64,000 bases of DNA from Bacteroidota bacterium (GTDB lineage Bacteria; Bacteroidota; Bacteroidia; Bacteroidales; Lentimicrobiaceae), in the NCBI GenBank assembly GCA_023441805.1, contig JAEZNO010000021.1, positions 62,001 to 126,000 of the forward strand, in the 5' to 3' direction. A program made the translations under genes and the position numbers. The notes below the pieces were generated by a model, which was not told the origin of the DNA, ran no database searches, and was given only the letters and a program-made list of their open reading frames with translations. Of this stretch, positions 44,116 through 51,015 are shown one piece after another; position 1 is the stretch's first letter; every line of letters begins with the position of its first letter.

Positions 44116-44526
44116 ATGAAAAGATCAGTAAAGTTCTTAGCAATTCTTTCAGTTGTTACTCTTTTTTGTACAGCTAATGTTCTTGCTCAAAAAGAAGGTG
44201 GACCTTGGAACGTTCCTGCTAAGTACAAAGCGATGAAGAGTGCTGTTAAAGCCGGTGACCCCAGTATTAACACTGTTGGAAAGGAAATGTACAACAAGCA
44301 TTGCAAATCATGTCATGGAACAAAGGGACTGGGTGATGGTCCAAAATCAGCGGCCCTCAAGACTGTTGTTCCTCCCTTCAATACAAAAGAATTCCAGGCT
44401 CAAAGTGATGGTGAAATCTATTATGAATCAATAGTAGGTCGTGATGAAATGCCTAACTTTGAAAAGAAGATTGTTGATGAAGGTGACAGATGGGCATTAA
44501 TAAACTATCTGCGTACACTTAAGTAA
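44116..44526 (+). CDS. Monoheme cytochrome c, class I (paralogue)
   Basis: This 136-residue cytochrome has a cleavable signal peptide (1-24, ending VLAQ). The heme motif CKSCH is in MYNKHCKSCHGTKGLGDGPKS, and the methionine ligand is in RDEMPNFEKK. It is clearly a duplicate of the protein at 39643: the VPAKYKAMKS start, the heme region and the C-terminal RWALINYLRTLK all align. It has its own FNR-type site, promoter and terminator, so it may be expressed at a different level from the operon copy. It precedes the NapC/NirT-type gene. Confidence 0.93.
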   Translation: MKRSVKFLAILSVVTLFCTANVLAQKEGGPWNVPAKYKAMKSAVKAGDPSINTVGKEMYNKHCKSCHGTKGLGDGPKSAALKTVVPPFNTKEFQAQSDGEIYYESIVGRDEMPNFEKKIVDEGDRWALINYLRTLK

Positions 44527-44540
44527 GATTTATGAGTCCT

Positions 44541-44572
44541 GAAACAGGTGCCCTAAAGGTGCCTGTTTTTTT
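44541..44572 (+). terminator. Terminator after the second monoheme cytochrome gene
   Basis: AACAGGTGCC (44543-44552) pairs with GGTGCCTGTT (44558-44567), eight Watson-Crick and two G-U pairs, with a 5-base loop and a T run. It lies 16 bases after the stop. Readthrough would reach the NapC/NirT-type gene 100 bases on. Confidence 0.82.
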
Positions 44573-44670
44573 ATTTAATTAAATTACCATTATTACAGGT
44601 TTTTATATAACTTTAAGCACGTTGTTGCAATCTAACCTTCTTCCTCTTTATAACCAAACCAACCAAGAAA

Positions 44671-46170
44671 ATGAAACTACCTAAATCAATTTACAACTGG
44701 ATCAGTATTAGTGGATTTATCCTTGCACTTAACAGTTTGATTATCATTGCCATTCTTTTTATTTTTTCATTATTCTCAAAAGAGAACAATACCTATCTGG
44801 GACTATTCACATACATAGTGGTACCGGCGTTCCTTGTCTTAGGTTTGTTACTGATTCCCTTAGGAATGATTATCAAGCGTAGAAAGAAGCAAACATCTGA
44901 TGAAACTCAGGGGAAGTGGCCGATTCTTGACCTGAATATGAAGTTTCAGCGTAGTGCATTAATCAAGATCACTGTAATTACCGTTGTATTGCTCATCCTT
45001 TCGTCAATTGGAAGTTATCAGGCATTTCATTATTCTGAATCAGTAGAATTTTGTGGCACTCTGTGCCATCAGGTTATGGAACCGGAGTATGTTACATACC
45101 AGCATTCGGCCCATGCTCAGGTTAAATGTGTTGAATGCCACGTTGGTGAAGGTGCTGGTTGGTATGTAAAATCAAAATTATCAGGCTTGTACCAGGTGTA
45201 TTCGGTTATATTCAAAAAATACTCTCAACCAATCGGGACTCCTTTGCACAATTTGCGCCCTGCAAGTGAAACATGTGAGAAATGCCACTGGCCTGAGAAA
45301 TTTTATTCACAGAAACTCAGAAATCAAAGATCTTATCTTGCCGACTCTGCTAACTCTGAATGGGATATCTCATTACTGATGAAAATTGGTCCCGAACATA
45401 GTGCCATGGGGTTGTCCGAAGGAATTCACTGGCATATCAACAAGGATTTTAAAATTGAATATGTTGCAAGCACAAAAGATCGTGAAAATATTCCATGGGT
45501 GAAATTAACCAATCTAAAGACCGGTGAAGTGAAAATATACATGGATGAAGAGAATCCGGTGGATCAACCTGCCCTGGATTCACTTGAGAAGCGTTCGATG
45601 GATTGTATGGATTGCCATAACCGCCCATCACATATTTATAAAACAGCTCCTGAATATATTGACCAGGCTATTATTGCCGGTAAGATACCGGTCGATTTAC
45701 CATATATTAAATATGCAGCCATGCAGGCTCTAAAACTACAATATCCCACTAAAGAGGCTGGTCATAAAGCCATCGATTCAACAGTACTCGCGTTTTATAA
45801 TGATGAACAGCCCGATATCTATTCAAAAGAGTCTGAGCGCATTAATAAAGCTCTGGTAGCAATAAAAGCTGAGTATGATAATAATGTATTTCCATACATG
45901 AAGGCCGATGCTACTCAATATCTCAATCATATAGGACATTTAGAATCACAGGGTTGCTTCAGATGCCATTCTGACAGACACAAGACATCAAAAGGAGAAA
46001 CCATTAAAAAAGATTGCGAATTATGCCATAGCATTCTTGCACAAGGTCCATCTGGAAAGATGACTACTGTTCCACTTACTTCTACTATGGAATTTATGCA
46101 TCCTGTTGAAATAAGAAATGTTTGGAAAACTGCCATGTGTTCTGACTGTCATAAAGTACTTTATGAGTAA
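44671..46170 (+). CDS. Three-helix, seven-heme NapC/NirT-type quinol dehydrogenase (ImcH-like architecture)
   Basis: This 499-residue inner-membrane cytochrome has three membrane helices (about 12-34, 44-68, 98-120), of which the last leads into a NapC/NirT domain. The first heme motif is a CX3CH variant, CGTLCHQVMEPE (128-133), as in some NapC/NirT proteins. CxxCH motifs follow, starting at residues 153, 202, 312, 429, 449 and 490. This makes seven hemes, more than the four of NapC or NrfH. Three helices and seven hemes is the layout of ImcH, the Geobacter protein needed to pass electrons from menaquinol to high-potential extracellular acceptors. It should oxidise menaquinol and reduce periplasmic cytochromes such as the two monoheme proteins encoded nearby. 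The family is certain; the ImcH likeness is architectural. Confidence 0.93.
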   Translation: MKLPKSIYNWISISGFILALNSLIIIAILFIFSLFSKENNTYLGLFTYIVVPAFLVLGLLLIPLGMIIKRRKKQTSDETQGKWPILDLNMKFQRSALIKITVITVVLLILSSIGSYQAFHYSESVEFCGTLCHQVMEPEYVTYQHSAHAQVKCVECHVGEGAGWYVKSKLSGLYQVYSVIFKKYSQPIGTPLHNLRPASETCEKCHWPEKFYSQKLRNQRSYLADSANSEWDISLLMKIGPEHSAMGLSEGIHWHINKDFKIEYVASTKDRENIPWVKLTNLKTGEVKIYMDEENPVDQPALDSLEKRSMDCMDCHNRPSHIYKTAPEYIDQAIIAGKIPVDLPYIKYAAMQALKLQYPTKEAGHKAIDSTVLAFYNDEQPDIYSKESERINKALVAIKAEYDNNVFPYMKADATQYLNHIGHLESQGCFRCHSDRHKTSKGETIKKDCELCHSILAQGPSGKMTTVPLTSTMEFMHPVEIRNVWKTAMCSDCHKVLYE

Positions 46171-46412
46171 AATTGCCATTGAGTATAGTTTTTTGGATAT
46201 TTTTCACCTCTTCTCTAAGTCTGTATAAAGTCTGCTCATATAAATCCGGTTTAGCAGAGGATATATAGAGTATAAACAGACACATAGCATCATTATTAAT
46301 TGCTCGATGTTGAACGCAGAACGCGCTTGTCGCGTTTATGCAGTGTTTAACATACCTCCCTCTCTGTACCATCAATGCTTAAACAATGCTCGCCCGGACA
46401 TTTACCAGCGGA

Positions 46413-46433
46413 CTTGGTACGGAGTTGGTACGG
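46413..46433 (+). repeat. Tandem TTGGTACGGA repeat
   Basis: Two exact 10-base copies lie 11 bases apart (46413 and 46424), one helical turn, within the structured non-coding region. Confidence 0.6.
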
Positions 46434-46568
46434 ACATATAGCGGAGAAATAGCAGACCAATCTACTGCAATTTTTACCAAAAAAGGGGTGTTTTGTTTAA
46501 TGCTTTTTTATGATGATTAAACAGCGTGTCCCGGAGGGGGAAGGGTTTCGAATGATGAATTGCCAATA

Positions 46569-46608
46569 CCACGATCTTCCTAATCCACGATCTTACCTAT
46601 TCCACGAT
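46569..46608 (+). repeat. Triplicate CCACGAT repeat
   Basis: CCACGAT begins at 46569, 46585 and 46602. The first two copies continue as CCACGATCTT, followed by a C/T-A-rich spacer. Confidence 0.6.
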
Positions 46609-46676
46609 AAAAGTTTCAGCGCATTTCCATACTTGCCGACTTAGCTTTGGAAAGCAACGCAAAGCCTTATATTCTT

Positions 46677-46705
46677 CTACTTTTTGTCGAAGCCACAAAA
46701 AGTAG
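46677..46705. repeat. 11-bp perfect inverted repeat
   Basis: CTACTTTTTGT (46677-46687) and ACAAAAAGTAG (46695-46705) form a hairpin with a 7-base loop. CCACAAAA and TTTTGTGTGG further right allow an alternative pairing. Confidence 0.6.
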
Positions 46706-46753
46706 CAAAAAGGGCGTTTTGTGTGGCTACGGGGTGCAATGAGCTGTAAATCA

Positions 46754-46790
46754 ATAAAAAAAGGCCGCCCCAGATGGGACAGCCTCTTTT
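46754..46790 (-). terminator. Terminator of rho
   Basis: Read on the minus strand, AGGCTGTCCC pairs with GGGGCGGCCT (46785-46762) with two G-U pairs and a 4-base loop, followed by a run of seven T. It lies about 27 bases after the rho stop codon. Confidence 0.82.
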
Positions 46791-46812
46791 GTTGTAAAAT
46801 CCGAATTAAAAG

Positions 46813-48786
46813 TTATCCATTCATTGAAATGAGAAACTCTTCGTTGGTTTGAGTATATTTCATCTTTTCTTTCAGGAATTCCATTGCCTCTAATGGATTC
46901 ATATCGGCTAAATGGTTTCGTAATATCCAGATACGCTGCAATGTTTCTTTATCAAGAAGTAAATCTTCACGACGTGTACTTGAGGCGACTATATCAATAG
47001 CAGGATAAATACGTTTATTTGATAATTTTCTATCGAGTTGAAGTTCCATATTGCCGGTTCCTTTGAATTCCTCAAAGATAACTTCATCCATCTTAGAACC
47101 TGTATCAATCAGAGCAGTTGCAATAATGGTAAGTGAGCCACCATTTTCAATCTGTCGGGCAGCACCAAAGAAACGTTTAGGTTTCTGAAGAGCGTTTGCT
47201 TCAACACCGCCAGAAAGGACTTTACCGGAAGCCGGAGATACAGTATTATAAGCACGTGCCAATCGGGTAATTGAATCTAATAGAATGACAACATCATGGC
47301 CGCATTCAGTCATCCTCTTAGCTTTTTCAAGGACAATATTTGCAATTTTTACATGACGTTCAGCCGGTTCATCGAAAGTCGAAGCAATAACTTCGGCTTT
47401 CACGCTCCTGGCCATGTCAGTTACTTCTTCGGGGCGTTCATCTATTAGCAATACTATCAGGTATGCTTCAGGGTGGTTGTATGAAATAGCATTTGCAATT
47501 TCTTTGAGCAGCACTGTTTTACCGGTTTTTGGCTGAGCAACGATTAGTCCTCTCTGACCTTTACCAATTGGTGCAAAAAGATCAATTACCCTTGTTGACA
47601 GATTTGAACCCGGATGACCTGTAAGTTTAAATTTCTTTTCAGGAAACAATGGTGTTAGGTAATCAAATGGAATCCTGTCGCGAACTTCATCAGGAGTACG
47701 TCCATTTATTAATTCAACCTTGATTAGCGGGAAGTACTTTTCACCATCTTTAGGTGGGCGAATTGTACCACGAACAGTATCGCCTGTTTTCAGTCCAAAT
47801 AGCTTGATCTGTGATTGAGAAACATACACATCGTCGGGTGAATTCAGGTAATGGTAATCAGATGATCTTAGGAAACCGTAGCCATCAGGCATTATTTCAA
47901 GCACACCATCGCTAGTGATAAAACCATCGAATTCCCAACTATATTCTTCACGTTTTTTCTCCTGTCGCTCATTCCTTTCAGGAAATCGCTGCCGAGGATT
48001 AGGATAATCTCTATTGAAACGTTCAGTCGGTTTGTAGGCTTCTGTTTCCGAAGATTTTTCAGATGCCGGAGCAGTTGTTTCTACAGGTAGTTCCTGATCA
48101 GGAATATCAGGTTTTACCATTGGAGTAATATCTTCAGCTTCTTTCGTTAGTTCCTGTTCATCAATAATCGGCTCATCTATAGGTGCATTACTTAATAATA
48201 AAGCCTCGGTATCAATATGGTCAGACTTTGAAGATGAAATTAAGTCTGGTTGATCAGCTAATGGAGTTCTTTCATTCTCCTCTGATAAAGCATTCTCATT
48301 TCTCTCATCTTTATGAAAAAGATCATTTGACCTTTGTTGTTTATTATTCATATCGTTTCTGGGTCTTCCTCTTTTGCTCCGACTTGAAGTATTGTTAGAA
48401 CTTTGTTGAGTTACCGGCCTGTTTTCTTTTACTTCGGTATTAGCCGTAAGGTCTTTGCGTTCTTCTTCTTTTGGGAGGTTTCCATTAGCAGATGAAGCAA
48501 CAGCAGGGTTTGATGAAGCTATGGGAGTACCTTTTTGATTTTGTTTAAATTGCTGTTGACGGGCTTTGAACCGGTCGTCTTCAATTCTTTTGCGTTTAAA
48601 TTTATTTTCCCTATTGGCTTTTTCCTTCTCCAGGGTTTCTTTTGAGGGGTTAAGAGCTTGGTAATCAAGAATCTGATATATCAGATCTTGTTTTTTCATG
48701 ACGTCTACTTTGGGAATATTCAACTCACGGGCAATGTCTTTCAGCTCTTCAAGAAGCTTGTTGTTAAGCTCGATGATATCGTACAT
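46813..48786 (-). CDS. rho: Transcription termination factor Rho with long N-terminal insertion
   Basis: This hexameric RNA-dependent ATPase ends transcription. At 657 residues it is far longer than the roughly 420 of E. coli Rho. A Rho_N helix bundle (about 1-50) is followed by some 230 residues of charged, low-complexity sequence rich in N, Q, E, K and R (about 55-285). The cold-shock-like RNA-binding domain (GFLRSSDYHYLNSPDDVYVS near 310) and the ATPase core come next, with Walker A AQPKTGKTVLLKE (near 422), Walker B VVILLDSITRLARAYN and the GGVEANALQKPKRFFGAARQ region. Bacteroidota Rho proteins are known for such insertions. It is monocistronic with its own terminator. Confidence 0.96.
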   Translation of the reverse strand: MYDIIELNNKLLEELKDIARELNIPKVDVMKKQDLIYQILDYQALNPSKETLEKEKANRENKFKRKRIEDDRFKARQQQFKQNQKGTPIASSNPAVASSANGNLPKEEERKDLTANTEVKENRPVTQQSSNNTSSRSKRGRPRNDMNNKQQRSNDLFHKDERNENALSEENERTPLADQPDLISSSKSDHIDTEALLLSNAPIDEPIIDEQELTKEAEDITPMVKPDIPDQELPVETTAPASEKSSETEAYKPTERFNRDYPNPRQRFPERNERQEKKREEYSWEFDGFITSDGVLEIMPDGYGFLRSSDYHYLNSPDDVYVSQSQIKLFGLKTGDTVRGTIRPPKDGEKYFPLIKVELINGRTPDEVRDRIPFDYLTPLFPEKKFKLTGHPGSNLSTRVIDLFAPIGKGQRGLIVAQPKTGKTVLLKEIANAISYNHPEAYLIVLLIDERPEEVTDMARSVKAEVIASTFDEPAERHVKIANIVLEKAKRMTECGHDVVILLDSITRLARAYNTVSPASGKVLSGGVEANALQKPKRFFGAARQIENGGSLTIIATALIDTGSKMDEVIFEEFKGTGNMELQLDRKLSNKRIYPAIDIVASSTRREDLLLDKETLQRIWILRNHLADMNPLEAMEFLKEKMKYTQTNEEFLISMNG

Positions 48787-48923
48787 AAATGAATTAATTA
48801 ATTTTTAATCAGAGATGATTAGGATAAAGATGTATAATTTGATTCGCACTCCGGATAACTTCCGGTTATTTGTTATAAAATTATAATGAAATTATGTGAG
48901 TGGATCGAAAACTCAAGAAGTTG

Positions 48924-48931
48924 CAAATATA
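48924..48931 (-). promoter_or_regulatory. Promoter -7 box of rho
   Basis: TATATTTG on the minus strand matches TAnnTTTG. It would give a leader of about 130 bases. No clear -33 element is present. Confidence 0.4.
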
Positions 48932-49067
48932 ATGCTTTTTTTAACTTACTGCTATTTTAACTCATTAATTATAAAAAAGGCGCATCCAACTCAAGATTAA
49001 GGAACAAACGTCAAAAATGTTCAGCTTTTTTTGAGCTTTTTTTCATTAATTATCGATAAAAACTGCG

Positions 49068-49075
49068 TACGTTTG
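49068..49075 (+). promoter_or_regulatory. Promoter -7 box of gcvT
   Basis: TACGTTTG matches TAnnTTTG and lies 29 bases before the ATG. The nearest TTTG upstream (49030) is too distant to be a standard -33 box. Confidence 0.4.
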
Positions 49076-49104
49076 CTCCAATAATTTAAAATATACGATT
49101 AAAA

Positions 49105-50193
49105 ATGAAACACACTGCATTTACTAAAATTCATGAAGCCCTTGGTGCAAAGATGGTACCATTTGCAGGCTTCTATATGCCTGTTCAATATGAAGGGCTC
49201 CTTGTTGAACACGAAACTGTACGAAAAGGAGTTGGTGTATTCGATGTTTCACATATGGGCCAGATATGGGTCAAAGGACCAAAAGCCTTAGATCTTATCC
49301 AGTGGGTTACTTCGAATGATGCTTCTAAACTTGTTGACGGTAAAGTACAATACAGTTGTTTCCCGAATTTTGACGGTGGTATTGTAGATGATCTCCTGGT
49401 TTATAGAATTGATAGTGAAACCTACCTGCTGGTAGTAAATGCATCAAACACTGAGAAAGATTGGAACTGGATAAATGCACAAAATAAATTTGGTGCTACC
49501 CTCTATAATGCATCTGATGAAATAGCTCAACTCGCAATCCAGGGACCATTAGCACTTAGAGCGGTACAAAAACTTACTGATACTCCAATAATGGATATGG
49601 AATATTATAGCTTTAAGAAGGTAAATCTGGCCGGTGTGAAGGATGTTATTCTCTCAATTAATGGCTATACAGGTGCTGGTGGCTGTGAAATATATATGGC
49701 TAATGAGGATGCAGAAAAGATATGGAATGCCGTATTTGAAGCAGGTGCTGAATTTGGTATCAAACCTATTGGATTAGGAGCTCGCGATACATTACGCCTT
49801 GAAATGGGTTTCTGCCTTTATGGAAATGATATAAATGATACCACCTCTCCTATTGAAGCCGGACTTGGTTGGATCACGAAATTTACTGACAATAAAGATT
49901 TTATTAACAAACAATCGTTATTACAGCAAAAGACTGAAGGAACGAAAATGAAGTTGGTGGGTTTTGAAATGATTGATAAAGGTATTCCTCGCCAACACTA
50001 TAAGATCATGGACGAGCAGGGTAATGAAATCGGTGAAGTTACATCCGGCACTCAATCTCCTTCGCTGAAAATCCCTATTGGAATGGGCTACGTCGCTAAA
50101 GAATTTTCAAAAGTTGACACTGAAATATTCATAAATATCCGTGATAAAGCTCTTAAGGCAAAAATTGTAAAACTTCCATTTTATAAGGGATAA
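49105..50193 (+). CDS. gcvT: Aminomethyltransferase (glycine cleavage system T protein)
   Basis: This T protein of the glycine cleavage system transfers the aminomethyl carbon from the H protein to tetrahydrofolate and releases ammonia. It has 362 residues. Blocks seen: MVPFAGFYMPVQYEGLLVEHETVRKGVGVFDVSHMGQI (positions about 17-53); NGYTGAGGCEIYM, where the usual GYTGE is GYTGA; GLGARDTLRLEMGFCLYG; and the C-terminal GEVTSGTQSPSLKIPIGMGYV. The gene stands alone, without gcvH or gcvP nearby, and ends with a strong terminator. Confidence 0.96.
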   Translation: MKHTAFTKIHEALGAKMVPFAGFYMPVQYEGLLVEHETVRKGVGVFDVSHMGQIWVKGPKALDLIQWVTSNDASKLVDGKVQYSCFPNFDGGIVDDLLVYRIDSETYLLVVNASNTEKDWNWINAQNKFGATLYNASDEIAQLAIQGPLALRAVQKLTDTPIMDMEYYSFKKVNLAGVKDVILSINGYTGAGGCEIYMANEDAEKIWNAVFEAGAEFGIKPIGLGARDTLRLEMGFCLYGNDINDTTSPIEAGLGWITKFTDNKDFINKQSLLQQKTEGTKMKLVGFEMIDKGIPRQHYKIMDEQGNEIGEVTSGTQSPSLKIPIGMGYVAKEFSKVDTEIFINIRDKALKAKIVKLPFYKG

Positions 50194-50204
50194 TTAATAA
50201 ATTG

Positions 50205-50241
50205 AATAAACCGGGCATTCATCCTGAGTGCCCGGTTTATT
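50205..50241 (+). terminator. Terminator after gcvT
   Basis: A perfect 13-bp stem, AATAAACCGGGCA (50205-50217) with TGCCCGGTTTATT (50229-50241), an 11-base loop and a T-rich tail lies 11 bases after the stop. Confidence 0.9.
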
Positions 50242-50259
50242 TTACTTACTACACTCATA

Positions 50260-50997
50260 ATGAATAAAATTGAAGTCTGTTTTTCTCCTGCACTCTTTCA
50301 TCTTATTGCAATTACAGAACCAACAGTAATTGTAGTGATTGATGTTCTGCGGGCAACTACTTCATTTTGTACTGCTTTTGACACTGGTGTTGAAGCTATT
50401 GTACCGCTCGATTCATTGGACGAGGCAATAGAATATAAAAACAAAGGATACCGGGTAGCTGCTGAACGGGATGGTTTGAAACCTGAATTTGCTGACTATA
50501 GTAACTCAGCCTTTGATTTTATGGACAATTCTATTAAAGGTGAAACTATTTACTATACAACAACTAATGGTACTAAGGCAATAAAGCTTGGTGAGTCTAA
50601 AGGAGACGTTGTAATAGGTTCATTTTTAAATCTATATTCACTAAATAAGTGGTTATCAGATCAACATAAGAATGTAATAATTCTATGTTCAGGGTGGAAA
50701 GATAGTTTCTGCATTGAAGATACACTCTGTGCAGGCGCACTGCTTGATTTATTGATTAGGAATGAAAATTTCGTATGTGATGGGGATTCAGCGCTATTAT
50801 CTTTGTTATTATGGAAATCTAATTCTGACAACCCTGGAGAACTGATTACCAAATCAGCTCATTACCTCCGGTTAGTGAAATTAGGACTAGACAATATACT
50901 ATCTTATTCTCTACAAATAGGAAAATCAAATTCAATACCTGTCTTAATTGATGGTAAATTAATTGACATAAACAAAACTAGAAACAATAAAATATAG
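50260..50997 (+). CDS. comB: 2-phosphosulfolactate phosphatase family protein
   Basis: This 245-residue protein of the ComB family removes phosphate from 2-phosphosulfolactate, a step of coenzyme M synthesis in archaea and of sulfolactate formation in some bacteria. Motifs are VVIDVLRATTSFCTAFDTG (about 25-43), the YYTTTNGTKAI block (near 107) and LCSGWKDSFCIEDTLCAGALLD (near 146). No other sulfolactate or coenzyme M gene is in the window, so the physiological substrate is uncertain. It lies 18 bases before the DPP III gene and may be co-transcribed. Confidence 0.9.
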   Translation: MNKIEVCFSPALFHLIAITEPTVIVVIDVLRATTSFCTAFDTGVEAIVPLDSLDEAIEYKNKGYRVAAERDGLKPEFADYSNSAFDFMDNSIKGETIYYTTTNGTKAIKLGESKGDVVIGSFLNLYSLNKWLSDQHKNVIILCSGWKDSFCIEDTLCAGALLDLLIRNENFVCDGDSALLSLLLWKSNSDNPGELITKSAHYLRLVKLGLDNILSYSLQIGKSNSIPVLIDGKLIDINKTRNNKI

Positions 50998-51015
50998 TAA
51001 ACACTGTTAGCAAGT

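Larger units (their letters stand above)
46171..46812. other. Structured non-coding region with short repeats and hairpins
   Basis: No gene is seen in these 642 bases. They contain a hairpin AACGCG-CTTGT-CGCGTT (46320-46336), two adjacent TTGGTACGGA copies (46413-46422, 46424-46433), three CCACGAT units spaced 16-17 bases (46569, 46585, 46602) and an 11-bp inverted repeat (46677-46687 with 46695-46705). The rho terminator lies at the right end. Parts are more GC-rich than neighbouring gaps. It could be a decayed mobile element or an unrecognised RNA. Confidence 0.55.
48787..49104. other. Divergent intergenic region between rho and gcvT
   Basis: These 318 AT-rich bases hold no gene. They contain a minus-strand -7 box for rho (48924-48931) and a plus-strand -7 box for gcvT (49068-49075). 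The long rho leader (about 130 bases) could carry autoregulation, but I see no defined structure. Confidence 0.55.

Noticed and set aside
46094..46375. Open frame of 93 codons on the minus strand after the NapC/NirT gene
   Set aside because: It is partly antisense to the cytochrome gene, has no recognisable motif, and its composition is that of the repeat-rich non-coding DNA.
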